A stretch of 64,000 nucleotides of DNA, from contig JAOBSW010000729.1 of assembly GCA_026214975.1 (NCBI GenBank), forward strand, positions 1 to 64,000, read 5' to 3'. How positions within the stretch are numbered: position 1 is the first letter of the stretch; every line of letters begins with the position of its first letter. Source of the stretch: Gentiana macrophylla (Eukaryota; Streptophyta; Magnoliopsida; Gentianales; Gentianaceae). The notes under the pieces were generated by a model. It did no database searches, was not told where the DNA came from, and saw nothing but the letters and a program-made list of their open reading frames with translations. A program made the translations under genes and the position numbers. This document shows positions 12,093 through 24,279 of the stretch, piece after piece.

Positions 12093-12245
12093 CGGGAAGT
12101 TCTTGTGTGGTAAGAGAATATAATCCGATGTGACCCTTGGGTTGATCGGAGCTACACAGTTTCCATCCAGGATAGAAACTGTGTGACTCCGATCAACCCA
12201 CAAGTCACTTCGATGTATATGGAGATAGCACACAAGAAGTTCCCT
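12093..12245. mobile_element. Near-palindromic hairpin MITE
   Basis: Almost the whole 153 bp folds on itself: GGGAAGTTCTTGTGTGG at the left pairs with CACACAAGAAGTTCCC at the right, and an inner segment around GGGTTGATCGGAG pairs with CTCCGATCAACCC. The element is bordered by GTTTTAT on both sides (12086-12092 and 12246-12252), a likely target duplication. It lies directly beside the Stowaway element. Confidence 0.75.
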
Positions 12246-12358
12246 GTTTTATTTGTGTGTCTCAAAAAAGAGAAACTAACCATTGACGGAAAATTTGAAG
12301 TTGGTCCTAGTACATTTGTGATATATCATGGATCAATAGAAAATTAGATATGTAAATA

Positions 12359-12630
12359 ATACCTCCGTTTCAAAATATAAGTTATTCTAGATTTTTTTAT
12401 ACAGATTAAAAAAATGGTTGAATCTCATAAATTTGAAGGTTAATGTCTAAAATGCCCTTTGACTATCATTAATGCAATAGTTGTTAAGTAATATAAAGTG
12501 GTTGGGTTAATAATACATTAGGGGTAAGACAGAAAAAAAGTAATAAATGTTGCATTGGTAATATAGAATATCTTATATTGTGAGACAAATCTAAAAGTAT
12601 AGAATGACTTACATTTTGGGACGTAAGTAA
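12359..12630. mobile_element. Second Stowaway-like MITE
   Basis: The left end ACCTCCGTTTCAAAATATAA and the right end, reverse complement TACGTCCCAAAATGTAAG, are inverted repeats of roughly 30 bases. The TTTCAAAATATAAGT type of terminus is common in plant mariner-derived MITEs. There is no coding capacity. Confidence 0.7.
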
Positions 12631-12989
12631 TATATAGTCATGATATTTTCATATTTCCTCCTTCTTTTAACAAATTTAATTAATGCAATAGGTATAACAT
12701 GATGTACCAGAACAACCATAAAACTTTTGAACTATTGACAACAAGTATTTTAAAAATGAAGATTAGATTGATGGACCTTGGACTATTGAATTATCATCTT
12801 TTCCAAATAAGAAACAGCTTACGAATGGGTAGGTAGATAATTAACATTTTTATATACTTCGACACGCTCTTAGCCTCAATTTTGTCGGTCTCCTATTGTA
12901 TTTTGAGAGATGCCCAACACATATTTAGAAAGTCAATGTTGAAAAAAATGTTTAAACCCGTGACCTACTGCTTTGATTTGATGATAAGA
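12631..12989. other. Spacer with a dispersed repeat
   Basis: A segment near 12836-12870 (AATTAACATTTTTATA then CTTCGACACG) recurs at about 39985-40020. No gene is visible. Confidence 0.5.
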
Positions 12990-13410
12990 AATTTGGGGGA
13001 ATGAGGGAGAAGGACAAAAATATTTCATCAATTGAGTAGAATGACAGTTTTTTGAAACTTTTGCATAAAGGACAAAACTATTTATTCATTGTCGAAATTC
13101 ACTTGTGTTCAAAATCATTGACGAAATTCATCGTTAAAATTCACTAATTTTCAAAATTCATCGTCGAAATTCACTAATTTTGGGATTATTTATCGAAATT
13201 CATCGTCGAAATTCATTTGATTTCGGGATTCATTGAGGAGATTCATTTGATTTTGGGATTATTTGTTTGTCCTTACCATTATAAAAATTATGCGATTGTT
13301 CTTCTCCTATAAAAAATATGTAGTTGTCGTTATTCTTAAAAATATTTCAGATTGTGTCCTTATCCCTAATTTTCCAAAGAAATTTTGGGTTATAATTCAT
13401 GTCATCGGTG
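12990..13410. repeat. MITE-like repeat with internal CGAAATTCA minisatellite, copy 1
   Basis: This is one of two copies (the other is 41535-41945). Both open with GGGGGAATGAGGGAGAAGGA, share AAATATTTCATCAATTGAGT, hold a degenerate array of CGAAATTCA/TCATCG words, and close with TATCCCTAATTTTCCAAA. The ends are imperfect inverted repeats (GGGAATGAGGGAGAAGGAC versus GGAAAATTAGGGATAAGGAC). No reading frame is maintained between copies, which argues for a non-coding mobile repeat. Confidence 0.6.
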
Positions 13411-14274
13411 CATCCGTTGTCAAGAATCCACTAATGCGTACTACAAAATGATGCGCTTGTACATGAAATTCTTCAAAATTTGGAGATAAATTTACTTGAT
13501 GAGTAGATGACGTTTTTGTTGTTGGTTTGCCTTAATCTTCATTTATCCAGCCCACCTCATTTTTCATGGTTAGATAAATCACCATGATTGTTTCCATTTA
13601 TTATAATTTGTCTCCACAAACTCTTGAGGTTTTCTAAATAAATAGAAATAAATATAGGTGGTTTCTATCGGCACCTTGTATTTACTATCGGTATCCTTTG
13701 TTTTATTATTTTTTATTTACTTTTCTACACCATTAAATCACTAACGGCACCACATTCATTTAATAACTTTCAAATAATCTACACTTTAGTCCATCAACTA
13801 TTAAAAATTATAAAATAATATTTTTAATCACCATTAACTTTTAAAATAATAACTAACATCACCTACCTATCTTCTTTCTTCCTTCTTTTTATTTCCATTT
13901 GAACCAAACACAAAAAGAAAAAGTTGGCCGGAGAAGAGAAGTTGGCCGGAGAACTTGAATCAAAACAAAAACATTTTATTAAACCCAAAACAAGCAAATA
14001 AATCAAGATAAACAGCTTCAAATCTGAAAACTAATGCTTCAAATCAGTAACGGACCCAGGAAAAAAAATCAGTGGGGGCACAAACTGATAAAAGCCGACA
14101 TATTACAATTTTTTTGGGTGAAAAATTAGAGTAAACAGTCGATGATTTACAATTGTTCTAGACACAAAATTACAATACATTAGACAGCAAATTCCAAATA
14201 ATCCGTACACAAAATTACCAAACATAGCCCATGATTACAACTGTTTTAGGCACAAAATAACCGTAACCAATAAA

Positions 14275-16688
14275 TTACAATTGTCCCCTACGAGGTTTCA
14301 TGCTTTGAAATCGTTTAATTACAACATCGGTTATATTACTACGTAGCAAATCTTTTTCAATGTTACAAATAAGACAGTCATTCAGAAATTCATCAGACAT
14401 TCGATTCCGCAAATCTGTCTTAACGAGGGTCATTGCAGAGAAGCTTCTTTCTACACTTGTTGTTGCTACCGGCAAAACCAATGCTTATTTCAAAAGCCGA
14501 TACACCAAATAATACCCCATATGCTTTTTTGTCTGCACCAACAATGTAGATAGATCGCCAATCCCATTCAACTTGCTAAATCTGAAATCTGATCTCATAT
14601 CCATGATATATGTCTCTAGTTGCTCCTTTAAAGTTTCACCTTCAAGATAAGAGAAGTCATTGGGATAAAACTCGGTTAACTTTATCAACCTTTGCAAATC
14701 AAATGCAACAAAATTATCAAGTGGACTCAAGCTACCAATACAAAGAAGCAACTCAGAAGTGATCTCATTGAATCACTCATTCATCATTAAAAGTTGCATA
14801 TCCACAATTCCATAAAAGCATTCCACACGATAATGAAAATCATTAGTAATATGCTTGTTTGGATTACGGCGACGACTAGCTGGAGTACCATATTCATCAT
14901 CCATCTTCAAACAATCAATCCCATGCTCATTGCAAAATGAAGTGATACTATTTAAAAGATCCTCCCATCCATGGTCTCTTAATGCTTGCAACCGGCACTT
15001 TGCTTGTTTAACATATTTCATAGCATTCACAATGTCTTCTTCTTTCTTTTGTAAAGCTTGTGACAACACATTCGTGATCTTTAATATTTACAACATCAAT
15101 TTCAAATAGAAGACAAAATCAAATGATAAAAGATAGTTCAACAAACCGTCTGCTTGGGCCTCTTTTGCTGAATGTGTAGCATCACTTGAAACAATTGTAA
15201 GAGCATCAAGAACAATAGAACATAAATCAACCAAGTTTATCAAAGAATCATGATGAGATCCCCAACGTGTATCTCCGACTCTCTTAAGACTTAACTCTTG
15301 ATTTAATCCTTTCCCCGTGTCAATCAAACCACTATTGATGCCTTCCAATATGTAGTCTTTTTGGCTTTGTCGAATCATGTCCTTACGCTTACAACAGGCC
15401 CCGACAACAGTCACCAACATGGATGTCTTATAAAAGAAATCTTCAACATCTTTAAGTTTTCTAGCCACTCCAACAAAAGCCAATTGAAGTTGATGAGAAA
15501 AACAATGAATATAATGTGCAGACTCGTTTTCTCTCAAAATCAAAGTTTTCAACCCATTGAACTCACCATTCATATTACTTGCCCCATCATACCATTGACC
15601 TCGGATTTTCATTACACTCAAGCCCAACTCAGCAAAGAATCCATCAATAGCAGATTTTAAGATCAAAGACGATGTCTCCGTCACATGTAAAACACCAATG
15701 AATCTCACTTTTACATTCCCACGAGAGTCAACAAATCGAAAAACCACAGCCATTTGTTCTTTTCCTGATACATCACTCGACTCATCCACCAACAATGCAA
15801 AATAATCATCTTTAAACTCTTCAACAATCCTTTGTTGTATCTCTTTAGCAAAACACCTAATAACATCTTTCTGAATTTTAGGAGATGTCATTTGTTGATT
15901 TTTGGAGCATTTTCAAGGACAACTCTACAAATAGCCTCACTTATATCAGTAGAATATTCAAGTAATGCAACAAAATTCCCCTTATTTAAAGAATCATCGG
16001 ACTCAAAATTACCATGAAAAGAAATCCAATGCTGTAACATAACCCTACATAAATTAATAGTAGCACTTAAGCGAACCAAGTAATCCTTTTTTTCAACATC
16101 TGTATGCATATGAAAAGAAACCTCAATAGATCGCTCTTGTTTCATTAGATCCCCACATTTCCTCAATGACAAATTATGAGAACTCTTAGCCGTTCCAACA
16201 TGGGCTTTTAACCTCTCTGTTTTATTCCAAGAACTAAAACCTTCACTTACAAATGCACCACCACTACCTTGATTACCAAAATTTCTGAACAAATAATAAC
16301 ACAAGCAATATGATTTGTCGTCTATAGTGCTATATTCTAACCAATTAGAATGTTCATCAAACCACTTCACATTAAATCGACAATCTCTGCCACCACAATT
16401 TGTCAAAGGAAAATCATGACCACGGGGTTGACAAGACCCCTTTAACAAATAAGCTCTTCTAATTTCATTAATTTGATTGGGATGATATTCAGTTATTTTT
16501 TTCCTTAATGCAGGATCTGCTGGCAGGCTATTTAAATCAACAAATTCTCTAGCACCACTAGCTAAACCAGAAGTCATAGAAACTGATGCCACAACACTAG
16601 ATGCATTCACCCCTGAATTCTCAATCTCAATCGCACTTTTCTCCTATGCTTTCCGACACTTCTTAAAAAAAGGATGTAAATGTTCCAT
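14275..16688 (-). pseudogene. hAT transposase (TTF-type zinc finger, DUF4371, hATC dimerisation)
   Basis: It cuts and pastes the hAT element. The start is best placed at the ATG at 16688 (MEHLHPFFKKCRKA), followed by one in-frame TAG near 16645. The next 240 codons hold the TTF-type region with CRFNVKWFDEHSNWLEYS and CLCYYLF; then, after a one-base frameshift at 15888-15891, comes the catalytic core with VDESSD, WYDGASNM and RWGSHHDS. The C-terminus at 14275-14481 carries the hATC motif LPVATTSVERSFSAM with its conserved glutamate. Further frame breaks lie near 15088, 14770 and 14483. The protein is recognisable from end to end, so inactivation is fairly recent. The 5' non-coding part continues to 17204 and resumes at 24285. 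Confidence 0.9.
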
Positions 16689-17204
16689 TTTTCAATTATC
16701 TGTTAAAAAAACCACACTTTTACTACTTATTATCAATCTAATCGAGACTTAAAAAAGATGAAAATGTATATTGTACATATCTACATTATATAATACATTA
16801 ATACCTAACAAAAACACCTAAACAACTTAACAAATACTTCTTCAATCTCAACTTCAATTAAACATTTAAGTTGTATACACTACTACTACACGGTCTACAC
16901 TATTACAATTATTATTATTAATTCATCCCAATTCCCCAAATCCCAATGGACCCAAACCCAATTTCTCTTATAAAATATTAAAGACTCAAAACATTCATAC
17001 ATCACACTCTCCGATTCAACTTCAAAAAAGTTCAAAGTAGTTCCCACAAAGGCACAAAATGACACAAGCATTTATACTTAATAAAATTTCATTAATAGAA
17101 ATATATAATACATTACCTGCTCCTGCTGCAAAGTCTGAAGTCCCACACTCCATAGCACAGCAACGATGAATGCTACTGCAACAAAATAAGAAGCCGATGA
17201 ATGT

Positions 17205-17817
17205 TGTCAGTTTTGGTGACTTGACTTCTAAACTGATAGATTAATCTGGTGGAACTAATCTGAGAAACTGAAGACTGAGAATGATGGCCAGTTTCAGTTA
17301 AGTATATTCAGTTCTGTGAAAGTCAGTTTGATGAAGTGCAACTGAGTTTCTTTTGAAGCCAATGATCGGTTTTAGACTCTTCGAGTTATCTTTGAGTATA
17401 TTGAGTTCTACATCTGGGAAGTTGATTACAAGTCTGGGAAGTCAGTATTGAGTTGAGTTTCATCTGGTGGATAACAGCTGGAGCTGGGGTCCACATCTGG
17501 GGTATTTATGGTAGTTCCGACAAAGATCTATGGAGGTTAGGGTTTGGTACTTGTGTCTATAAATACCGAAGTTGTAATCAATGCAATGTGTGTCATTCAA
17601 AGTGTTATTCACACACTTGTGAAAACCTTGTAATTATGTGCATAATAAATATCTCCTTTTCTACCCGTGGAGTAGTCAGCACAACGCTGGAAACCACGTT
17701 AAATTACTGTGTTCTTATTGTTTCTGTGTTTGATCAATTCCGCCATTCTTTACATTTGCATTGCTTACGTGTTTCTTTCTTTCTTAAAAGCGCAAGCTTT
17801 CATGCGTGTTTATAACA
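17205..17817 (+). repeat. 5' LTR of the Tork-like copia
   Basis: 613 bp, starting TGTCAGTTTTGGTGACTTG and ending TTTATAACA. A TATA box (CTATAAATACC) lies at about 17558, giving the likely start of the element transcript near 17590. It pairs with the 613 bp copy at 23667-24279. Confidence 0.92.
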
Positions 17818-17821
17818 AAGC

Positions 17822-17833
17822 TGGTATCAAAGC
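17822..17833 (+). other. Primer binding site of the Tork-like copia
   Basis: TGGTATCAAAGC, complementary to the 3' end of initiator tRNA-Met, four bases after the LTR end. Confidence 0.9.
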
Positions 17834-17937
17834 GTCGGAGTTCAAGATTCAAGAGTTGCAGGTGTGCGAGTTTATCTTCACCAAGACCGGTGACCGGTGC
17901 TAGGATTTTGTGGTCAAAGGTTTGTTCTTTAATTAGA

Positions 17938-18680
17938 AGGATGTCAGCAATGAACGTGAAGATTGATAAATTTACTGAGGAGAAGCAGATTTGATCTGCA
18001 TGGCAAATCAAGATACGGGCCTTGTTAAAGCAACAAGGATTGTGGACTCCTTTATCTGGTAGAGGGGATGCCAGTTCTGTAGATTATGCCGGTATGGAGG
18101 AGACACATTCAACCATCATGTTGTGCTGGTTTGATGATGTTATAATAGAATTTGATGAGGAAGACACCGCTGCCAAGTTATGGTTGAAGCTTGAAAGGAT
18201 GTATATGACTAAGTCATTGACCAATAAGTTGCTGCTGAAGCAGAGGCTGTTCAGCCTAGGATGCGTGAGGGGACTCAGTTGAGAGATCATCTTGATCAGC
18301 TGAACACAATATTACTTGATCTCAAGAATATTGATGTTAAGATTGAGGATGAAGATGTTGCTTTGATTTTGCTGGTTTTATTACTAGCTTCCTATGAGAA
18401 CTTTGTGTAGTCCTTTAAAGTTGGGAAGGATACAGTTGCTTTAGAGGATGTAAGGTCACTTTACATGCCAGGGGAGTGAGACATAAAGCTAGGGCCAGAT
18501 GCATAATCGGGATGTTGGGTGATAGTCAATAGCAGCCGAAAAAAAAGAGCATGGTCGATCTAGGAGAAAAGTTCCAAGAAGACAAAGTCCAAAGGCCCTA
18601 AATCCATAGATATCTGCAATTATTGTGAGGAGCGAGGGACATTGGAAGTCCAATTGTCCAAAGAGGAAAAACAAGCAGGA
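17938..18680 (+). pseudogene. Copia gag (UBN2 type), broken
   Basis: Starting from an ATG near 17941, residues KIDKFTEE, LWTPLSGRGD, DTAAKLWLKLERMY and LLLKQRLFSL follow the Tnt1/Tork gag plan. A single TGA stop at about 17992 and frame changes after 18280 break it. A zinc knuckle remnant (ICNYCEERG) is near 18620, with the second half out of frame. Gag would package the RNA in cytoplasmic particles. Confidence 0.8.
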
Positions 18681-18759
18681 GAATAGCTTCGCACACATTC
18701 TTTGTGGCAGATGAGCATGATTAAGATGAGGACATGGTCCTAGTGGCGGGAGAGTCGAC

Positions 18760-19180
18760 ACATCAAAGCGATATGTGAATTACGGACTCAGGGCATCCTT
18801 TCATATTTTCCCTCACAGAGAGTGGTTCTCAAGTTATCAGCAGACAGATGGTGGCCATATATCTATGGAAAATAGCAAGGTCTGCAAGGTAGTTGGGATT
18901 GGCTCAGTTCAGTTGAGGACAGAGGATGGAAGATTATATAAACTGAATGAAGTTAGACATGTTCCACAAATGACCAAAAACTTGGTATCTCTCAGTTCTT
19001 TGGATAGTATGGGATTCAGTTTTAAGGGGGAAAGTGGTGTACTGAGTGTCTATAAAAACTCAGTTGAGGTTTTCAAGGGAATCAAGAAAGGGACTATGTA
19101 TATATTACAAGGGTCAGTTGTTGATGGTTCTCGCTTTGTGGCATCAGTGAGATTCATCGATCCTGACTTACAAAGCGTGA
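18760..19180 (+). pseudogene. Copia aspartic protease, broken
   Basis: Around 18780 the bases GGACTCAGGGCATCC encode the expected DSGAS motif only if one missing G is allowed; as written the frame changes inside the active site. The following residues SFHIFPHREWFSSY and the HVPQMTKNLVSLSSLDSMGF segment are typical of copia proteases. Confidence 0.8.
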
Positions 19181-20270
19181 CACATGAGGACCGGGTCACA
19201 TGGGTGAAAAGGGATGCGAGTTTCTTTCTCAGAAAGATCTTCTTAGGGGATGTAAGGTCAAGAATCTGGATTTTTGTGAGCATTGTGTGTTTGGGAAGCT
19301 TCATAGGAGCAAGTTCTCGAAAGGGGTACACAACACAAAGTCATCACTTGATTACATTCATTCTGATTGTTGGGGGCCATCAAAGGTGGAGTCATTGGGT
19401 GGTCACATATATTTTGTGTCCTTTATTGATGACTATTCAAGGATGACTTGGGTGGTGCTGATGAAACACAAAAGTGAGGCATTCAAAAGCTTTATGCATT
19501 GAAAGGCTCTAGTTGAGAATCAGTTGGGGAAGAAGATCAAGAGGCTTCATACAGATAATGGTCTATAATTCTGCTGGATTGAGTTTGATGATTTGTGCAA
19601 AAATGAGGGTATTTCCAGACATCATACAGTCTGGAATACTCATCAGCAAAATGGTGTAGCTGAGAGAATGAATAAAACTCTTCTGGAGAGAGCAAGATGT
19701 ATGCTTTCTCATGCTGGTTTATCAAGGAGATTTTGGGTAGAGGCTGTAACCACAGCTTGCTACTTAATCAACAGGAGTCCTCACATAGGGATCAGTCTCA
19801 AAACACCAGTTGAGATGTGGTCAGACAAGCCTGCAGATTATTCAGTTCTAATGGTATTTGGAGCACAGTTTACTATCATGCCAGTGAAGGGAAACTAGAA
19901 CCAAAGGCCAAGAAAGGAGTGTTCATGGGGTATGGTGGTGGAGTAAAGGGGTATAGAATTTGGTCATCAGCAGAAAACAGAGTTATTCTCGGCGAGAGAT
20001 ACGATTTTCGATGAAAATTCTATACTCGATTCATTATTTGGGAGCATAAGCGAGATCGATCTTTGGCGAGAAAAGCGGCGAGAAGGTGGAGCTTCAGGTG
20101 GAGTCGGTTGAATGCAACAATCAAGCGATCCAAGTCGGATTTTTCATCGATCGGTTCTTTGAACCGTAGTGAATCCAATCGATCAATTTGGGCAAATGTC
20201 GATTTAGCGTCAAACCGAGAACGTGGGTCAGGAGATAAATTGTCGTGAGCTAGAAGATCCAATGTTGGGA
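19180..20270 (+). pseudogene. Copia integrase and linker, broken
   Basis: The zinc-binding part is seen in frame pieces (GHMGEKGCEFL and CEHCVFGKLHRSKF). The core shows HSDCWGP, FIDDYSRMTWV, LHTDNG and NGVAERMNKT, so all three catalytic acidic residues (D, D, E) can be located, but in different frames with a stop after LHTDNGL. From about 19990 to 20260 the linker is scrambled: many CGA and CGAG strings stand where related elements have CAG-type codons. Confidence 0.85.
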
Positions 20271-20279
20271 TACCTCAGA

Positions 20280-22830
20280 AGGTATGTGTTTGATGATATG
20301 GTTGGATACGCACTTCAAGTTGCAGAAGAAGTGGATGGTTTTGATCCTTCTACTTACATGGAAGCAATGACATGTTCTGAAGCATCTTAAGATGAAATGG
20401 AGTCATTACTGAAGAATCAGACTTGGGATCTAGTTAAACATCCAGCTGATAGGAGAGTTGTTACTTGCAAATGGATTTTCAATAAGAAGGAAGGAATAAC
20501 TGAGGCAGAAGAAGTTAAGTATAAGGCACGTTTGGTTGCAAGAGGGTTCAGTCAGAAAGAATGGGTGGACTTTGATGAGTGTCCCGGATTTTATCAATAC
20601 AAAACAACAAGTAATAAACCGGTTAACCTCAAGTGCAAGGATCGTAGTATGGAGGCTAATGCCGGGTCGATCTTACGGGGAACTAGACGAATGTGAATCC
20701 TAGCTTTTGTTTTCAACTAAACTATTGTCACGAAACTAACCTAAACGAAGAACTAACCTAAACAAAGAACTAACCTAAACAAATATGCATAAAAGTAACT
20801 AGACAGAGGAAATTAATCCAATGCTAGGCAAGATTGAAAGCGATAAAAACTAAAGTGCAATTAAAAGTAAACTAAAGCTAAACAATTCAAGTTTCAAGAG
20901 ATTTGAATCAAGTTATAACAAAGCGAGCGAGCAGTTGATCCACCTATCCTATCAACATTGAGATCCTATTCAGATTATTTCGTGATTCTAATCAAGTTGT
21001 GATTTGCCTTATCTAAATCGACCTCTAATTTCTTAGATGGTTCTCCTATCAATCTTTATCTTTCGATTCAAAGATTAACGCTTTTCAAAACAAAGGTGGA
21101 AACTCTAACGTTTCTAACCTAGAAATCTAACCTATTAACTTTCGTTTTATAGATTAAAGATCTACTCTTTTATCATGGTGTTCTAAAGTCAACATGATTT
21201 TCATCACATAAAACAAACACAAAAGCAAACATCTTTCGATATAATTCGCAATAAACAATGTAAACATGATAAAAGAAACAACTTGTATTAAAGAACTCAC
21301 AAAACAATCACGATTCGAATCTGAATAGTTGACGGATAGGCTTCACACCGCTCGTTCAAAAGAGGTCTAGCCTCTTATCATCTTCGTGAGACTTGAAATT
21401 GATGAATAAAAAGACATGAAAAGTAGCTAATCTAATCTATGAATCTAATTGCATAAACTGGAAGAAAATAGAATAAAAACGCAGCCAAGCTGCTCCCTAG
21501 GGTTTAGGGTTCGAATTGTATGTTTAGGGTTTGGTAAAACGCGCCTATATATAGATTTTTAGGTCGGTTTCGCTGAGTCGGTGCCGTGGACGCCCGTCCA
21601 CTATCTTGGACGCTCGTCCAGCCTCTATGAACGGAGAATGAACGCCGTTCGTAAGCGCGTCTGAACTCTCTCGAATGTAAAATACGATTACGGACGCCGA
21701 TTCACTTTTATGGACGCCCGTCCACTACTCAGCTCCAGTATTTTGCTCATAACTTCACTTCTAGGGCTCGAATGAGGTGATTCAAAATGCGTTGGAAAGC
21801 TATTTCAATCCTCTACAACTTTCATCAAGACAACTTTCCCTGAAAGTGCCTACAAGTGTGGACAAAATCCCCATGAAGTGCCTGGTTCCGGTTTCTTGAA
21901 TGATTCTTCACTTAAACATCTTTCAACTCTTCCATCTTCATGTGATCATCGTTTAAGCTCCTTACTCATCATGAAAACGTATCTAACAACATGATAGAAA
22001 CATGCAAAATGTAACATCATACGAATAAACATAAAACACCGATAAAATCACGTAAATATCTCGACTTTGCATTTAAACACATTTAAAACTCGTTTACTCA
22101 ATAATTCGATAAAACCAACACTTTTCTATAAAAAGTACTAAAATACCAAGGATATTGTTACGGGAATAACGTCATATAAATCATAAATTTCACCCTTAAC
22201 AATGAGATATTCTCACCAGTAGTCAGACATACTTCAATCAGAGTGTTACTAGCAATGGTGGCACAGCAGGACTTAGAACTTGAGCAGTTAGATGTGAAGA
22301 CATCTTTTCTACATGGTGAGGTAGACAAAGAGATATACATGACTCAGCCAGAGGGTTTCAAAGTTCCTGGAAAAGAAAATCTTATGTGTAAGTTAAAGAA
22401 GTCCTTGTATGGATCAAGCAAGGTCCTAGATCGTGGTATAAAATGTTTGTGATTATATGATCCAGTTGGGTTACAACAGATGTCCTTATAATTGATGTGT
22501 TTACAACAGTCAGTTGGAAGATGGATTTTACATCTATCTTGTGTTATACATGGATGACATGCTGATAGCTGCAAAGAAGAAATCTGATGTTCAGTATCTG
22601 AAAGACCTTCTCAGTGTTGAGTTTGAAATGAAAGATTTCGGTGCAGCCAAGAAAATTTTAGGAATAGAGATCTGGAGAGATAGAAATCAGAAAAAAAATT
22701 GTTTTTATCTCAGCAAGGCTATATACATAAGATTTTGTCAAAGTTTGGCATGTCAGCTGCTAAGCCAATAGATACTCCTATGGCATCAATTGTTCATTTG
22801 TCAGTTTTTGCTTCACAGTCAGCAGAAGAG
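20280..22830 (+). pseudogene. Copia reverse transcriptase, split by a solo LTR
   Basis: The first part (20397-20579) encodes KNQTWDLV, TCKWIFNKK and KARLVARGFSQKE, ending at the codons FDE. The second part starts at 22207 with IFSPVVRHTSIRV and continues LDVKTSFLHGEV. The catalytic box is YMDDML at about 22548-22565. Removing 20580-22206 restores continuity at this junction, which shows directly that the solo LTR came in later. Other frame breaks remain near 22430-22510 and 22740. Confidence 0.9.
20580..22201 (+). mobile_element. Solo LTR (probably Ty3/gypsy) nested in copia reverse transcriptase
   Basis: The 1622 bp insert begins TGTCCCGGATTTTATC and ends CACCCTTAACA, with the target duplication ATGAG on both sides (20575-20579 and 22202-22206). 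It has TG...CA ends, no internal coding region and no second LTR, so it is best explained by recombination between the two LTRs of a former full element. A TATA-like box is near 21545. The TGTC-CCGG start and GC-rich words such as GGACGCCCGTCCACT suggest a gypsy family. Confidence 0.85.
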
Positions 22831-22839
22831 AAGTAGTAT

Positions 22840-23469
22840 ATGTCAAGAGTTCCCTATGCTAGTGCAGTTGGTAGCCTGATGTATGCCATGGAGTGCATTA
22901 GGCCCGATCTGGCTCAGGCAGTCAGTGTTGTCAGCAGGTTTACGGCTCAACCTCGAAAGGAACACTGGAAAGCTGTGAGAAGAATGTTCAGGTACCTGAG
23001 AGGTACAGCTGATGTTGGTCTCATTTATGGAGGTGATACTCAGAAACTGATCACGGGATACTGTGATGCTGATTATGCAGGTGATGTGGACTGCAGAAAA
23101 TCTATGACTGGTTATGTTTTCATATTGGGGAATTCAGTTGTCAGCTGGAAAGAAACTACTCAGGAAACAATGGATTTATCAACTACTGAAGCTGAGTATA
23201 TGGCTCTTACTGAAGCAGCCAAGGAGGGTGTTTGCTTGAAGGGACTAGTCAGTGATTTGGGGCTATATCTGGATCAAGCTGAGATTTATTGTGACAGTTT
23301 GAGTGCAATTTGTCTAGCTAAGGATCAGGTTCATCATGAGAGAACCAAGCATATTGATGTGAGGTATCATTTTCTGAGAAATGAGAAGAGGGTTGTAGTG
23401 AAGAAGATCAGCACCAAGGAAAATCATGCTGGTTTGTTCACTAAACCAGTTCAGCAGAGCAAGTTTTAG
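22840..23469 (+). pseudogene. Copia RNase H with intact frame
   Basis: A 209-codon open frame. It begins with the reverse transcriptase connection (RVPYASAVGSLMYAMECIRP) and holds the RNase H active site: YCDADYAGD, STTEAEYMAL, IYCDSLSAICLA and the end HIDVRYHFLR and ADLFTKP-like LFTKPVQQ. RNase H removes the RNA strand during cDNA synthesis. It is the best preserved domain of this copy. It has no separate start signal; it is the end of the polyprotein. Confidence 0.9.
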
Positions 23470-23651
23470 TTGTGTCTGGACTTGCTGAATATTCAAAGCT
23501 TGTAAACTGAAATCTGGATACTCAGTTGAGGGCAGATCAACTTGAGTGGATTCTGAGGATATGTCCAGTACAGTACATCCTGGCATTGACGAATGCATCT
23601 GGTACAAGTACATCTGATTATGCAATCTGGTGACGTTGAATGAGAGTTCAA

Positions 23652-23666
23652 GTCAAGGTGAAGATT
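23652..23666 (+). other. Polypurine tract of the Tork-like copia
   Basis: GTCAAGGTGAAGATT directly before the 3' LTR, the usual second-strand primer position. The LTR's first base is C instead of T in this copy. Confidence 0.75.
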
Positions 23667-24279
23667 CGTCAGTTTTGGTGACTTGAACTCTAAATTGATA
23701 GATTAATCTAGTGGAACTAATCTGAGAAAATGAAGACTGAGAATGATGGCCAGTTTCAGTTATGTATATTCAGTTCTGTGAAAGTCAGTTTGATGAAGTG
23801 CAACTGAGTTTCTTCGATGTCGTGATCGGTTTACGGACTCATTGAGTTATCGCCGAGTATAGCTAAGTTATACATCCGGGAAGTTGATTACAAGTCCGAG
23901 AAGTCCGTATTGGTGAGTTTAAATCTGGTGGATAACACAATTGGAGTGGGGTCCACATCTCGGGTATTTATGGTAGTTTCGATAAAGATCTATGGTGGTT
24001 AGGGTTTGGGACTTGTGTCTATAAATACCGAAGTTGTAATCAATGCAATGTGTGTCATTCAAAGTGTTATTCACACACTTGTGAAATCCTAGTAATTCTG
24101 TGCATAATAAATATCTTCTTTTCTGTCCATGGTGTAGTCGGCACAACGCTGGAAACCACGTTAAATTAATGTGTTCTTCTTGTTTCTGTGTTTTATCAAT
24201 TCTGCCATTCTTTACATTTGAATTGCTTCTATGTTTCTTTCTTTCTTAAACTGCAAGCTTTCTGTCTGTGTTTATAACA
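23667..24279 (+). repeat. 3' LTR of the Tork-like copia
   Basis: Same length as the 5' LTR and alignable throughout. Differences cluster at CAG/CTG sites (for example TCTGGGAAG versus TCCGGGAAG, and GTCAGTATT versus GTCCGTATT). It ends TTTATAACA before the target copy AATGT. Confidence 0.9.

Larger units (their letters stand above)
17205..24279 (+). mobile_element. Tork-like Ty1/copia retrotransposon
   Basis: Both LTRs, a primer binding site, gag, protease, integrase, reverse transcriptase, RNase H and a polypurine tract occur in copia order. The target duplication AATGT is present at 17200-17204 and 24280-24284. It is inserted in the hAT upstream of the transposase. A 1.6 kb solo LTR is nested in its reverse transcriptase. 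The coding region is split by frameshifts and stops, and the LTRs have visibly diverged. Confidence 0.93.

Noticed and set aside
13080..13270. CRISPR-like array of CGAAATTCA words
   Set aside because: Units and spacers are irregular and AT-rich, and the same array occurs inside a second copy of the repeat; this is a degenerate minisatellite in a plant genome.
20020..20262. Separate small genes in the copia linker (either strand)
   Set aside because: They lie inside the integrase-RT linker where the sequence is scrambled; both frames are by-products.
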